A stretch of 64,000 nt of DNA from Diphasiastrum complanatum (GCA_029204225.1 CM055102.1:26702922-26766921), one strand, 5' to 3'; shown: positions 49,036 through 60,789, counted from the first letter of the stretch. Program-made: numbers and translations. The notes: generated from the sequence alone by a model not told the origin.

Positions 49036-50207
49036 TGTTCACAAGCTTTGACTTGTCACTATTGCATTATCACCTCTTTCCAACATGGTATCAGAGCATG
49101 TTACTTAATATGCTATTACCTTCATAATATCAGAGCAATCTGTTCTATCAGAGCTCTAATATTTTATATCTTTCACGACATCAAATCTATATCATTTGAT
49201 ACGTTTCATAGTATCATATTCTTCAATTTGTGGTATCAAATTTCAGTATCAGATAGCTAATTTCCAATTGTAGCGCAACACGATATCTCTCTCTTAACGT
49301 CATCGATATATCGACAAACTAAAGTTCCAGATGGATTCTCAAAGTAAAGCCAGTCATATCACAGACAAGTTGAATGGATCCAATTACTACTTGTGGAAAT
49401 TTAAGATGAAGACCTTGCTAATCGCCAATGAGTTATGAGATGTTGTCGTAGGTACAGAAGAGAAGTCTGAAGATAACACAACCGACTCAAATTGGAAGTT
49501 GAAGGACGGTAAGGCTTTTGTGCTTATTATTTTCAATATAGCAGACACTCGGATTGGCCAGATATCTGAAGCTCAAACTTTGAAACAAGTATGGGACATC
49601 CTGAGCTCACTATATGAACGTAACTTCCAAGTTACATCTACAAAGAAAATTCTTCACTCTCAAGATGTCAAATGGTGATTCAATTCGAAATCACATTAAC
49701 CAGTTTAAGAATCTCTTGCAATAGATGGTCGTTGTTGGATCAGTCATAAACGATCAAGACGGAATCATGACATTGCTTTCAAACTTGCCCTCTATATATG
49801 AGAACTGGGTGATGATCATAATGACACACTCAAATTTAACTCTTACCAGAGTTATCACTATGTTGCTACAAGAAGATAATCGAAGAAGTCAAGATAGTTC
49901 ATCGACTTCATCATCTCAAGCTCTATATGTCAACAAAGGCTCAAAACGACTGAAGCATAGAAGCTCTAAGCAGTCCGCATCAGATCATAAACTGACTCAA
50001 AGTCAAGAACAATTATCAAATCCATAGTCGAAGAAGAAGATGTTCTGTAAGTATTGCAAGTGCACTAATCATGAGATCCAGAATTGCATGGTTCTCAAAG
50101 CTAAGAATGTCGGTAAGCAATCAGATCAACAGGCGAATGTAGTCACAACATCTCTTGACATCGACATGGATGAAGGAGCATTTATGGTCAAATACTGAAA
50201 AGCACTA

Positions 50208-50669
50208 TTGGATAATTCTTGGTTTACGAATTCTGGAGCTACTCAACATATGACCAGTCATCGTGAGCATTTTCACTCCTATATGCCTTACAGTACAATA
50301 AGATACATTCATCTTGGCGACGATAACACTCACACTATCGAAGGTGAAGGTACTGCGAGATTGAAGTTCCAGCATGATCAATTCAAACTACTATCAAATG
50401 TTTTGTATATTCCTAAACTTTCTACAAATCTGTTATCAGTAAGTAGAAGCGCTGATTTAAGTCAGGAGTCTGATCAATGCCAAACTATCGATAGGACAAG
50501 TAAGATCCTTGCACTCGGCAAGAGACATGAAAACTTATATAGATTGGCACATTGTTATGCTGATACTAGTCAAGCCTTGAAAACCTCTGTTCTTGTCAAT
50601 AAAGCATCACTATGGCATCATCTATTAGGACACTTGAATCGTACATCTGTTTCATACATGTATAAATGA
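50208..50669 (+). pseudogene. copia G protease and gag-preintegrase segment
   Basis: A 153-codon frame. The protease site reads FTNSGATQHMTSH: Asn replaces the catalytic Asp of DSG, so the enzyme would be dead. THTIEGEGTARLKFQHDQF, VLYIPKLSTNLLSV and ASLWHHLLGHLN follow. Confidence 0.85.
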
Positions 50670-51609
50670 TTTCTAGCACTTGATCTCAACTATCCATCTG
50701 ACAAAGTTGACCTCCCTGTCTGTCATAGCTGCATCCTTGGAAAGCAAACTAGAATTCCCATTCGATTGAGTCATAGGCATGCAGCAAAAGATTTGTTAGA
50801 CGTTGTTCATTCAGATATATGTGATCCAATGCAACCTTTGTCGTTGCTAGATGAAAAGTATTTTATTACCTTTATTGACCATTATTCAAGAAGAACGTCT
50901 GTTTATTTCATTATGCAGAAATCGGAGGCTTTCAACAAGTTTCCACAATTCAAAGAGCATGCAAAAAATGAAACTGGTAAAAGAATCTTGACCTCAAAGG
51001 TAAAGGCAAAGCTCATATAGTCGAACCTCTGAACTCTTCCGGAACATCGAACTTTCAAGTTCCAAATCTGACTATTCCTATTGAAGGTCCAAGCTTGTCT
51101 ACTCCCAATGAACAACTTATCAACGACGAAGCTGAAGATGATGATATTGCGGTTCAGGAACTACAGTATGATGAGGATGAACTTCAATCATCACCCAGAA
51201 GATCATCAAGAGTCAATAGACCACCTAACAAGTATATCGACGAGTCTACAACTTACCATGTTCAAGAGCCGACGACTGTCGAAGAGACACTCAGTCATCC
51301 CAATTATGATCTCTGGAAAGAGGTTGTAAATTAAGAGTATTCAGCTCTGATCAAAAACCAAACTTGGACAATCGTTGAATTACCTGGCAACAAAAATGTA
51401 GCTGATTGCAAATGGTTATTCAAAATCAAGTACAAGGCAGATGGAAATATTGATCGAAGAAAGGCTCTACTTGTAGCCAGAGGATTCTCTCAAGTACTGA
51501 ACGTCGACTACACTAAGACCCTCAGTCTAGTAGTTAGACATTTTTCTATCAGACTTTTATTGTCATTTGCTGCTGCAACAGATTTGGAAATACATCAAAT
51601 GAATAGAAA

Positions 51610-52000
51610 TTGACACGTTCTTTACGAGATAAGATCTCTACTTTTATGCTCTATAATTTTGGAGTAATGTATAAATGGCTGGAGCTATACGAGCTAGAGA
51701 AGAAACAAAGAGCAATGACTAGTAAAAGGCAACATAGTAATTGGCGACGTAGAGGCCAATCTTCAACTTCTTGTGACATTGAACCATTACCTAATCAATG
51801 CAACAACGAGTGGATGCATGACACACTAAAAAATGCAAAAGCCAACGGACAAATCATATCTGACATGGAATGGAAATTTGCTAGAGAATGTGATTGGAAG
51901 GTCAATTTCTTGAATTGATTTTTATCATTTGACATGTTATATAGCTCTAGTAAGATCACTATAAGCCTTTTAGCATGATTGCTTACTGTACGATTAAGCA
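51610..52000. other. unrelated insert between copia G reverse transcriptase and RNase H
   Basis: The copia reading stops at EIHQM near 51600 and resumes near 52040. Between them a 102-codon frame (51610-51918) is open, with WLELYELEKKQRAM and MEWKFARECDW. I recognise no family. Confidence 0.4.
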
Positions 52001-52309
52001 ATATGGCTGAGAAACTTACTTTCATATATCAGTCTGAATCAATATGCTCCGACAATTCTATTTTGTGATAATCAAAGTGCCATTGCTTTATCAGCCAACC
52101 CTAGATTTCATGGAGTAAGCACATTGAAATTAAGTATCACTATGTCAGAAGCAAAGTTCTTGACAAAGAGGTTGACTTGCAGTACTGTTGAACACAAGAT
52201 ATGACAACATATATTTTTACTAAAGCAATAAACTTGGATTCACACACAAATTTTTGTGCAGAACTAAGTTTGAAGGTCAAAGCATTCATGGATTCAGATT
52301 AAGGGGGAG

Positions 52310-52440
52310 TGTTGGATTATTCTCCTGATGATTGACTAATCATTTTTAATCTTCATCCACTACATTACCTAGCTTTGTAGTTTTATGCATGTTTCTAGAT
52401 AGTCTGCAGAAGTACACAAAAATCACTCACAAGTGGATTC
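52310..52440 (+). repeat. copia G 3' LTR (truncated)
   Basis: TGTTGGATTATTCTCC follows the polypurine tract and aligns with the first 130 or so bp of the copia F LTR, then is replaced by unrelated sequence. Confidence 0.7.
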
Positions 52441-53241
52441 CACAGGTAAATTTCAGTTTACATCACTAATATGTAGTTGATGTTAGATTTCTACATTGTC
52501 AATGTTGCTAGATGTGTTGACATTCATAACCAAAGATTAAAGGGACATAATTGGACCTTAGTGATTCATATTTTTTCACATGGTATCAGAGCTTTTGGTG
52601 CAGGTTATTGAAGAGCATGCTAGATTGATTTCTACTCAAAAATCAAGAATTTTTCATGTGTAGAATTAATTTTTTGTAAATCAAAACTCAATATAGGGTT
52701 GTGATCTTGAAGTAGGCCGATTTCACACTTTACTTTTGGGATTTGGGTGACTTTAATTGCATTAGGAAGGTCTCATTGAAGGCTACATATCTAGTTTTCA
52801 GCATTGCATGTAGAATTTGCAAGGTTCAATTTTTTGTACTTTTGTCAAAACCCTAAACTTGTTTAGATCTCTTATGTTTGAGGTTGCTGGACCTTTTAAG
52901 AGTGTGTTTAAAGTTTAGAAAGTACAAAAGTTCATGAGATTGTAGGTTGATCAAGTATCTTCCCGGTTCTATGTGTTGATTTTGCTAGGTTTGGGGCAAA
53001 AAAGAGATTTGTGAGATTCATTTGTTGACATTCAAGAGATGCTTTGTGCATTGGAACATGTTAAAAGAGAAGGTCAGGTCATTGCAACATGGCAACCATA
53101 ACTGGAGGCTTTATGTTGGAAAGCAATGATTGGCTTACCTCAAGCAACTATTCTACTTGTAAGGTGAGAATGGACTATCTCCTTGACATGAATGAGTTGT
53201 TGGACATGGTTGTAGGAGTGGAACATGTTGGAAAGAGGTGA
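52441..53241 (+). mobile_element. copia element K: LTR tail, primer-binding site, leader, gag start
   Basis: An LTR-like tail ends TTTTTTCACA at 52580 and is followed by primer-binding site TGGTATCAGAGCTT (52581-52594) and a leader of about 490 nt. A 50-codon gag start follows at 53089-53241: MATITGGFMLESNDWLTSSN, then YSTCKVRMDYLLDMNELLD, the usual NYxxWK-type gag N-terminus with Cys replacing Trp. It ends in a stop and the rest of the element is missing. Confidence 0.65.
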
Positions 53242-54314
53242 TAATGCAGCTCTTCATTTTTGTTTTCATGTTAGAGCCAATATCTCGTCAACAATGCATT
53301 GTGCAAGTCCATCCAAGTGTGAAAATCACTCAAATAATAGTATTTGTACCACATGATAGCAATAACCAAAGTAATGTGGAAAATAGTACCAATTTTTTTC
53401 TCAGGTGCAATTTGTTCACTTGGCATGAAAACTCAAATTGATAGATGCATGAAAATTGTGATTATTTTGATTCACAAAATGTTAAAAAGTTGTTAGCCTT
53501 CGAATAATATTTCAAGAAATAGGAAATCAACATGACTCAAACACAATTTCCTATTGAGTGGGTACTTGAAAAGGTTTTTCCTCAGAAGATTCCCTCCAAA
53601 AGTTTTAAATATCACCGTATAAAAAATAAAAGCACATTTTTGCATAAAATTAATTTTCTAAGGGTGTGATTTTTGACTCTTTTTAAAAACTTGAGAATGC
53701 ACATACCATGTTTTCAAAATTACATTAGTAAGGAACTATACAATTATGTCCATTGCAAATTTGATATAGTTTTAAAAACCACACAATAAAAGGTATGAAC
53801 ATAAAATGCATATACCTATTGTACTTTTCGTTGAGAGTTTGTTATATGTACTTGTATAACGCATTAAAACCATTAATATTTTGATTGCCATCTAAATATT
53901 TTCAAGAATGCACTCTGCTAAGCAAAAGATATCTTCAAAACTTTATAATGATGTTTTAGATTTTACTTCAATTCTTACCAAATATTAAATTTTGGTCGAC
54001 TAAAACAATATCCACATTTTATGCAATATCCAACTATTAACATTAGCGAATTCAATCTATCCAAATAAATGTTTGCATAACAAATTAAAATTATCTAAAC
54101 TCACAATGATAGTGCATAAAATTGAAATATTTATAACTTTAAGTATAACCTCATGAAGTATAATACCCCAAGTACATCTTTGTGAATCTCACACAAATAA
54201 AATCTTGATTTCTGAAAAAGGCACTTGTCAGTAAAATATAAGTATGCACATAAACCAAAGGTTGTTGCCAATAACATGTATGTCTGCCAAACAATCAATA
54301 TAACTGTAAAAGTA
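53242..54314. other. intergenic, unassigned
   Basis: Very AT-rich, with no recognised domain or repeat. Confidence 0.5.
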
Positions 54315-54482
54315 TCAAGCAATATCTAGCAACATATCCGATAATATCTTCTCGGTTGACTGTGAGGCTTGCCCCTCTTCAAGGACATCACTAGCCCTCT
54401 CAGTGTAATCTTGAGGTGGATAAAGAATAGCATCTCTCAAACCAACTAACTCCCCTTCTTCATTTAGAAGTGGGGGAACAAG

Positions 54483-55151
54483 TGTGAAAGTACTGTACTT
54501 TAGGACCATAAATGGATCTACAAAAGATCCACAAGAGTGATTGGATGCTTGCTTAACAATCTATCAAAAAACTAGACACAAAAAAGTTGATCTAGATTGG
54601 CAATTTGACAAACAACAAGCATTAACAATCAAAAGCATTGATAAACATTGAAATCCGAGCCCACATGTGTGTAATATAGGCTGTAGTACGGCCTTCAACC
54701 TGAGAAACAAGTAGAAATTGATTTGGTTTCATTTGGATCACAAAAACTCAATGTACATAGTGAACTAGCTTGAGATTGCCAATGAGCTCCAAAAATTTTT
54801 CTATCTTCTCACTATGGAGAGAGGGAATACATAGCAAATTCGACTTCCTTCTTGAAGTTAGGTGGATTTCCAGCATGTAATAAGGAAGTTAACTCACTCT
54901 CCTTGACCTAAAATGAAACCCTAGTCTATTTCCTAGAGTTATGCTTGGTAGGTAGCTAGTTGGTCAAATTTTCACCTTAAACTTAGGTGTAGGTCCTATA
55001 AAGTAGGGATGCTCTTGACTTGACCTAACCTACATTAGGATGGGTTTCCCATGTGGCATCATGGCCTCACATGTGTGGGACCCACTTGTGTACACTATTC
55101 TACATGGTTTTTGATCAAGCTAGATATGCCAATTTTTGGCAATTCTTCACA
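54483..55151 (-). repeat. copia I 3' LTR (669 bp)
   Basis: TGTGAAAGTACTG...GGCAATTCTTCACA on the plus strand. It lacks about 25 bp and about 9 bp that are present in the partner (near 58850-58880 and 58960-58970). Confidence 0.92.
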
Positions 55152-55361
55152 CTCCTCCTCAAATTTAGCTTGATCTATTTACAACTCTCTTGATAGATGA
55201 ATGAAAGCTTTTAGAAGTGTCTAAAAAATCCAGCTACAAACAAGGAACTTTTGAGACTCCAATAGAGAATGATGTCCATGAAGGATCTTTCACCACCTCT
55301 TAGAGAATCCCTTACAAGATGTTCCATGAATGTGTCTATATACATGTAGCACACTTCAAAA

Positions 55362-57323
55362 CTAAACATCATGCCAAGCCATGGATTCCAAGGCATTTTG
55401 TGCACTTGAAGATACATCAATTAAAATATTAAGTGCATAAATAATGTTGCCAAAGACAACTTGTCTTGCTTGATCCATTTGATTGAGCCTAGATGGCTCC
55501 ATCTTGATACTCAAGATTCTTCTTGGAGTCCTCGGGTCTTGAGCTTGATCCTCCACTTGACTTGACTCCAAAACATCAATGAATTGAATAAGGTGTTGAT
55601 CCAAAGGTGCTTCTTCAAGTTTACAAATCTTCCACTCTTGAAAGATCACATTTCCACCATTGACAAATTCTTTGGTCGAAAACAAGTAGATTCTACAATC
55701 TCTACTTGAAGAGCAAAACACTACCATTATTCCTATCATTGAAATAGGATAATCTTTGGTCCTTACATTGGAATGATCATGCACAAAGCATGTGAACACA
55801 AAGATTTCCAAAGCAAATGATGTTTCATCTTTTATGACTCTATTCAAACTATTACAAAAATAGTTATCCAATGAAATTGCTTTATCAACAACAAATGTAG
55901 ATTTCAAAACAGCCCATTTCATTGTCTTGTCATACAAAGTAATAAACACCATGAATCTTAAAGGTAAGAAACAAGTCACCTCATGTCTACTACTAATTTC
56001 CAAAAAGTATTCAAAGATAGTAGACTCTCCAATGCTCACCACCCTTGCAAGATGCACACTTGAATGGACAATTTGCATGCAATTTGATGACTCGGCCATT
56101 GTCATTGAGGACTTCCTTGGAACTCTCATGCTTTGAGGCTGATCCTCAAGATCTTCCTCCTTTTGATGCTCCTCCTCAATGCAAGCAAAATCACACTTTG
56201 CCAAGATCTCCTCTTGAGTGATCTCCTCCTTTGCCAAGCTCATTCTTTCAAAAGCAACACTAGCTTCCAACTTAAACAATCTTCCATGTTTAAATCCCTT
56301 TGCAATGCAAACATCATTCTTCAAGATGAAGCAAACACCATGCTTAAAGTGGACATCCAAACCACTTTCTAAGAGTAGACCAACACTAAGCATATTCTTG
56401 GTGATTGATGGTACATAAAGGACATTTTCTAGATCCATGCATTTTGAGGATTCTAGACACAAAGATATGGTGCCAACACCATCTATCCTACACTCTCCAT
56501 CATTTGCAGTAAAGACAAACTTTTTAGCATCATTGAATGAGTGTAAGGTTGAGAAAAAGTCCTTTTCACAAGACATGTGGGAGCTAGCCCCACTGTCGAT
56601 CCACCAATTGTCTCTTGAATTGCTATTGCTTGTTGGTGAGGATGTAGATGCCATCAAGAATACATCTACTTCATCCTCCTCCTCCTCCTTTGCAAGGTTT
56701 CCTTGTTTGTCCTCCTCCACTTGTGCTCTTAGCCTCTTGTAGCATTCAGATGCATAATGCCCCTTCTTTCCACAAAAGAAGCATTTTTGCTTTGACTTGT
56801 CCTTTGAACTTGATGCATCATCCTCTTCTTTGGCCTCCTTTGGATGCTTCTTCTTTCCATTGGTCTTCTTTTTGCCCTTGAATGAGAAATTGGCTTTCTC
56901 ATCACCAACCTGCAAAGACAAGGAACTCATCCTAGATTTTGCATGGAGCATCCTACACTCTTCAGCCACTAATACACTGTGAAGTTTTTCTATAGTTGGC
57001 AAAGTGTCTTGGATGGCAAAACTTTGGACCAAATCTGCAAAGTCATCTCCTAGACCATTAAGGACAATTTGTACAAGCTCTCCATCATGAATCTTCTCTC
57101 CAATGGAAGCCAACTCCCTATTTAGAGACTTGATTCTGAGTACATAATCCTGTGCACTCTCCTCACTTCTCCTCATGCTTTGCAAAATTTGATTTCTAAG
57201 CATAAGAACTCTAGAAGTGTTGCTAGACTCATAGATTGATTTTAAAGACTCCCAAGCCTCTTTAGCATTAGTACAAGCTGATACTTCTCTCAACAAATCA
57301 TTGCTGAATTCATCTTCACACAA
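55362..57323 (-). CDS. copia I gag-protease ORF with degenerate integrase (653 codons)
   Basis: Gag residues 1-150 include AKEAWESLKSIYESSN, QDYVLRIKSLNRELASIG and VLNGLGDDFADLVQSF; then a Lys-rich linker; knuckle CFFCGKKGHYASEC at 181-194; protease WWIDSGASSHM with catalytic DSG at 243-245; and preintegrase region FKHGRLFKLE near 344-353. Residues about 415-585 resemble the integrase core and C-terminus in spacing (VSIGEST, HDHSNVRTKDYP, NGGNVIFQEW), but the expected catalytic Asp positions read Ser and Glu/Ile. The first 75 gag residues lie in another frame (57290-57541), so a frameshift near 57300 separates the start. The frame is remarkably open for a dead element. Confidence 0.8.
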   Translation of the reverse strand: MCEDEFSNDLLREVSACTNAKEAWESLKSIYESSNTSRVLMLRNQILQSMRRSEESAQDYVLRIKSLNRELASIGEKIHDGELVQIVLNGLGDDFADLVQSFAIQDTLPTIEKLHSVLVAEECRMLHAKSRMSSLSLQVGDEKANFSFKGKKKTNGKKKHPKEAKEEDDASSSKDKSKQKCFFCGKKGHYASECYKRLRAQVEEDKQGNLAKEEEEDEVDVFLMASTSSPTSNSNSRDNWWIDSGASSHMSCEKDFFSTLHSFNDAKKFVFTANDGECRIDGVGTISLCLESSKCMDLENVLYVPSITKNMLSVGLLLESGLDVHFKHGVCFILKNDVCIAKGFKHGRLFKLEASVAFERMSLAKEEITQEEILAKCDFACIEEEHQKEEDLEDQPQSMRVPRKSSMTMAESSNCMQIVHSSVHLARVVSIGESTIFEYFLEISSRHEVTCFLPLRFMVFITLYDKTMKWAVLKSTFVVDKAISLDNYFCNSLNRVIKDETSFALEIFVFTCFVHDHSNVRTKDYPISMIGIMVVFCSSSRDCRIYLFSTKEFVNGGNVIFQEWKICKLEEAPLDQHLIQFIDVLESSQVEDQAQDPRTPRRILSIKMEPSRLNQMDQARQVVFGNIIYALNILIDVSSSAQNALESMAWHDV

Positions 57324-57541
57324 TGAAGTGCAAGCCTAGATCTCTTCTTGTATCTAGCTAACTCCTGTGCACCTAGAGGTTCATCTTCATCTTCAATCAA
57401 GAACTCATAAAGGTCTTGGAGCACTAAGAGTGACTCCATTCTAACCTTCCAAATAGCATAATTTGTAGAATTCAACCTCTCACTAGCTTCTAGAAGGTAT
57501 GCTCCAGCAGATGCCATCTTACTAGTGACTTCTACAAACAA
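57290..57541 (-). pseudogene. copia I gag N-terminus (frameshifted from the main ORF)
   Basis: Reads MASAGAYLLEASERLNSTNY, then AIWKVRMESLLVLQDLYEFL, the standard NYxxWKxRM copia gag start. It overlaps the 653-codon frame by about 34 nt in a different phase. Confidence 0.85.
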
Positions 57542-57885
57542 GAAATAGATTTGATTGACTTGAAACTCACAAAGGTCTCACACTTGTAGTGTTTCACTCA
57601 AATTTGATTTCTAATCCAACAAATGGACTTATAATCACAGTTCTATCACTCCCTCACAAAGCTGGAATGAAGATAAGATGAAGTGAAAACTACTTTCAAA
57701 CAAATCTTGCCAAGAAATGGATTTGATTGTCTCTAGAAACTCACTAAGGTCTCTCTCTTGTAGTTTTTCACTCAAATTAGATTTCTAATCCAACAAATGG
57801 ACTTATAATCTCAGTTCTAGCACTCCCTCACAAAGTTGGAATGAAGATAAGATGATGTGAAATCTACTTACAATCAAATCTTGCC
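57541..57885 (-). repeat. 172-bp tandem duplication in the copia I leader
   Basis: 57541-57712 and 57713-57885 are two diverged direct copies sharing AATCCAACAAATGGACTTAT and GGAATGAAGATAAGATGA. Confidence 0.88.
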
Positions 57886-58323
57886 AATTTTGGCTATTTT
57901 TGGACAAAAAAATGACTTAATCTCTTTCTTCCTTCTTGGTGTACTTTCAAGACCTGTTTTTAACCTTAATAGGACTTGAACTCAGCCTAGATTAATTAGA
58001 ATTCATGAAACAAATTCAAATCTAATCAATGGCAAATGATCTTGGTAGATTATCCTAGGATCTCCACCAAAAATTACACGAATAGCTCACAAATTGAATT
58101 TTTTTGGATCAAATGAATATCATGCATTAAATGCAGGTTCATAGGTGCCCACACATGTGGACAGTACGGATTTGGACCCCTACCAAGTTTGGGATCAAAT
58201 CTCCTCACCAAAATCAAGATTCTAGCTTGCCCCTCTCAATACTAGCTTTTAGCACCAAAACTTGCTAAAAATGGATTTGCATTAGATCAATGGCTTATGC
58301 TCTTGTACTTGGCTCTGATACCA

Positions 58324-59026
58324 TGTGAAAGTACTGTACTTTAGGACCATAAATGGATCTACAAAAGATCCACAAGAGTGATTGGATGCTTGCTTAACAA
58401 TCTATCAAAAAACTAGACACAAAAAAGTTGATCTAGATTGGCAATTTGACAAACAACAAGCATTAACAATCAAAAGCATTTGATAAACATTGAAATCCGA
58501 GCCCACACGTGTGTACTACAGGCTGTAGTACGTCCTTCAACCTGAGAAACAAGTAGAAATTGATTTGGTTTCATTTGGATCACAAAAACTCAATATACAT
58601 AGTGAACTAGCTTGAGATTGCCAATGAGCTCCAAAAAATTGTCTATCTTCTCACTATGGAGAGAGGGAATACATAGCAAATTCGACTTCCTTCTGGAAGT
58701 TAGGTGGATTTCCAGCATGTAATAAGGAAGTTAACTCACTCTCCTTGACCTAAAATGAAACCCTAGTCTATTTCCTAGAGTTATGCTTGGTAGGTAGCTA
58801 GTTGGTCAAATTTTCACCTTAAACTTAGGTGTAGGTCCTATAAAGTAGGGATGACCACCAAATAGACATGACCAACTCTCTTGACTTGACCTAACCTACA
58901 TTAGGATGGGTTTCCCATGTGGCATCATGGCCTCACATGTGTGGGACCCACTTGTGTACACAATTTACACTATTCTACATGGTTTTTGATCAAGCTAGAT
59001 TTGCCAATTTTTGGCAATTCTTCACA
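58324..59026 (-). repeat. copia I 5' LTR (703 bp)
   Basis: Same termini as 54483-55151, with the primer-binding site immediately inside on the minus strand. Confidence 0.92.
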
Positions 59027-59226
59027 ACAGGTTCCGATGAAGCACTTTGGAACCTCTCACTATTGTCGACTGCTCGAGCCCTAGCTTCCTGATCTTCATC
59101 TGGAAGTTCTCGAATAGCAACCATTCTCATCTCAATGTAGGTCTCCTGGACTTCATCCATTTTCAACAGCTATACAATTCTTGTTTTTCTTGAATGTACA
59201 ACATGTGGTAGTACCTATAGTTGAAT

Positions 59227-60244
59227 GCAAATAAAAGAATAAGTTATTCACCTAATACAAAATTAAATTCTAAAGTTAATACTTAATAATGAAAACTGAT
59301 TGTTAGCAAAGAAAACACATCTTAATACATGTTCCTGCAAACAGATCCAGAACCCAATCATTCTCATTCGAGAACGTGTCAAATAACATGTTGATTAATT
59401 TCTATTGCTTTAGTAATAATTACAAAATACCTATCACCCTCGAGATGCCTCAATTTTATACGCTAGACAAGAAATACAACAATAAACGGCACAACAGTAG
59501 CATGTGGATTAAGCTTCATTTTTTTTATTAAATTTGTAACGTGCACTTTGTGAGGGGCTCTCACCTCCATAGTTTGTTGAGGATGGCAATGTTTTAGTAC
59601 ATAGCGAGGAAGAGGATGCCTCTTCCACAACTTCAAGATCATCAACACCTATAACTACTGATAGTAATGGGATTGATAGTGACTAGCACTTGGAACTATA
59701 TGAGTCCAAAGAGTTTTGAATATCGCATGTGTCACAAAATATAAGTAATTACTTTCTTTGTTTGCCACTTTTATATCGTAAAAGTATGCACATTCTTAAA
59801 ATGTGTTTCTTTTTTTTAACTTGGCACTCTCTGAATGGAAATGTTTTTGCAAGTGGTCTTGAGAACCCCCAAAAACGGTGTAATTTTTATTCTTGTCAAT
59901 AACAAAACAAGTCTCTTTTTTTATGTATTTTGAAAAAATTCTTATGCATGCGTAATGCTTTTTTTTTTTGACACCCATAAAAAGAGGTCATTTTTTGAAG
60001 TATCTTAGGGGATATTCCAAATGTTTCCCCTTAGCTGGAAAAATTACCCATTCAATAGGAATTTGTGCTCTCATCCAATGAATTTATTATATTGTAAGTT
60101 TGAATTGGATGTAATGCTCTAGTGTCAGAAATGTCACAAATGCCATGCACTCAAATCCAACCAGCAATGCAAAATACAAAAGATTAGTGGCTAGAAAATG
60201 GAAAAGGTAATGTGATCCATGTTGATTACACAATGAATTCAAAA
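59227..60244. other. unassigned region upstream of the split exon
   Basis: Minus-strand frames near 59463-59650 (DLEVVEEASSSSLCTKTLPS) could be another exon of the gene split by copia I, but there is no supporting family match. The rest is AT-rich. Confidence 0.35.
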
Positions 60245-60562
60245 TGTGAGAAATTGTCAAAAAATTGGCAAATCTAGCTTGATTAAATTATGTAAATTAG
60301 TACATAGGTGGGTCTTACATCTGTGAATCCATATTGCCATGTGTGTAGGCTATTTTAGATAGGTTAGATATCATTCATAGGGTTAGTTAGGTTTGTTTGG
60401 TCATAATTTCTAACTTATAGGACCAAATTTCTTGAATCATGGAGGTGGATAACCAACCTAGCCACCAACTTGGCAAAACTCTAGGGCTAGGTAAGATTGA
60501 CAAATTAGGGCAAAATGGTCAATCATCTTCCTTATTACATGCTGGATTTTCACTTGCTGGGG
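60245..60562 (+). repeat. truncated LTR of the copia I family
   Basis: TGTGAGAAATTGTCAAAAAA, then TTGGCAAATCTAGCTTGAT and CTTCCTTATTACATGCTGGA match the copia I LTR on the opposite strand, with much more divergence. The right end is lost at about 60562, where unrelated sequence (GGTCCGACTACTCGGACC) begins. Confidence 0.65.
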
Positions 60563-60789
60563 AATCGCTGGGTCCGACTACTCGGACCTGGTCCGACAAT
60601 TGGATCGGGACGATCCTATTATTATGTGAAGGTAGAGTCTTATGAATCCATTGGTGCATGCACTACTGATGACTAAGTAGGCGAACACAATACAGAGTTG
60701 CGCGGTTGTTGCGGAAGCGAAAGAGTAGACAATTAGACAAAGCAATAAGAATGTCAAACAAGAAGACGTATTAGCTTAAAGATACAATA
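60563..60789. other. unassigned sequence
   Basis: Contains a GGTCCGA/TCGGACC palindromic stretch at about 60570-60600. No domain. Confidence 0.4.

Larger units (their letters stand above)
48171..49040 (+). repeat. LTR of element H (borders partly uncertain)
   Basis: Begins TGTGAGAAATTTTAACTAG directly after a polypurine tract, the usual copia 3' LTR start. It contains a (GA)n tract (48662-48748) and about eight copies of a 16-20-bp repeat (ACTGGGTCGGAAAATAC) at 48887-49035. The right end is unclear because the tail joins the end of copia G's 5' LTR, which precedes 49086. Confidence 0.5.
49086..52440 (+). mobile_element. copia element G, with internal deletions
   Basis: Primer-binding site TGGTATCAGAGCATG at 49086, preceded by CCAACA. 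Gag from 49331 (MDSQSKASHITDKLNGSNYY, then LWKFKMKTLL) with several stops; knuckle CKYCKCTNHEIQNC (50048-50090); protease and preintegrase (50208-50669); integrase start (50766-50990); a deletion; linker and reverse transcriptase start (51020-51610: TWTIVELPGNKNVADCKWLF); about 400 bp of unrelated sequence; RNase H tail (FCDNQSAIALSANPRFHG near 52055-52110); purine tract AAGGGGGAG; 3' LTR from 52310. It is the same family as copia F. Confidence 0.87.
54483..59026 (-). mobile_element. copia element I, young, LTR to LTR, lacking RT and RNase H
   Basis: LTRs 54483-55151 and 58324-59026 are very similar and differ mainly by two short deletions. They begin TGTGAA and end TTCACA. The primer-binding site TGGTATCAGAGCC is at 58311-58323 (minus) and a purine tract (AATTTGAGGAGGAG) at 55152-55165. 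Flanks ACAAG (54478-54482) and ACAGG (59027-59031) are a 4/5 target duplication. Inside are a duplicated leader and a gag/protease/degenerate-integrase ORF. Reverse transcriptase and RNase H are absent, so movement would need help from another element. Confidence 0.9.
54315..59166 (-). pseudogene. unidentified coding exon split by copia I
   Basis: Two minus-strand pieces, 59027-59166 and 54315-54482, flank copia I. The first reads MDEVQETYIEMRMVAIRELP, DEDQEARARAVDN and SERFQSASSEP; the second reads PPLLNEEGELVGLRDAIL, YPPQDYTERASDVLEEGQ and KILSDMLLDIA, then a stop. If the element and one target copy are removed the frame continues without a shift, about 97 codons. The upstream limit is either the Met at about 59160 or an acceptor (TTGTATAG) just before it. 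The acidic, ordered composition looks like the C-terminus of a host protein. I cannot name the family, and it may be a gene fragment. Confidence 0.45.

Noticed and set aside
51610-51918. 102-codon frame in copia G as a captured host gene
   Set aside because: Plausible but unsupported: no family resemblance, so it is listed only as an unrelated insert.
55927-56982. Plus-strand frames inside copia I (79-101 codons)
   Set aside because: They are antisense shadows of the gag-protease ORF.
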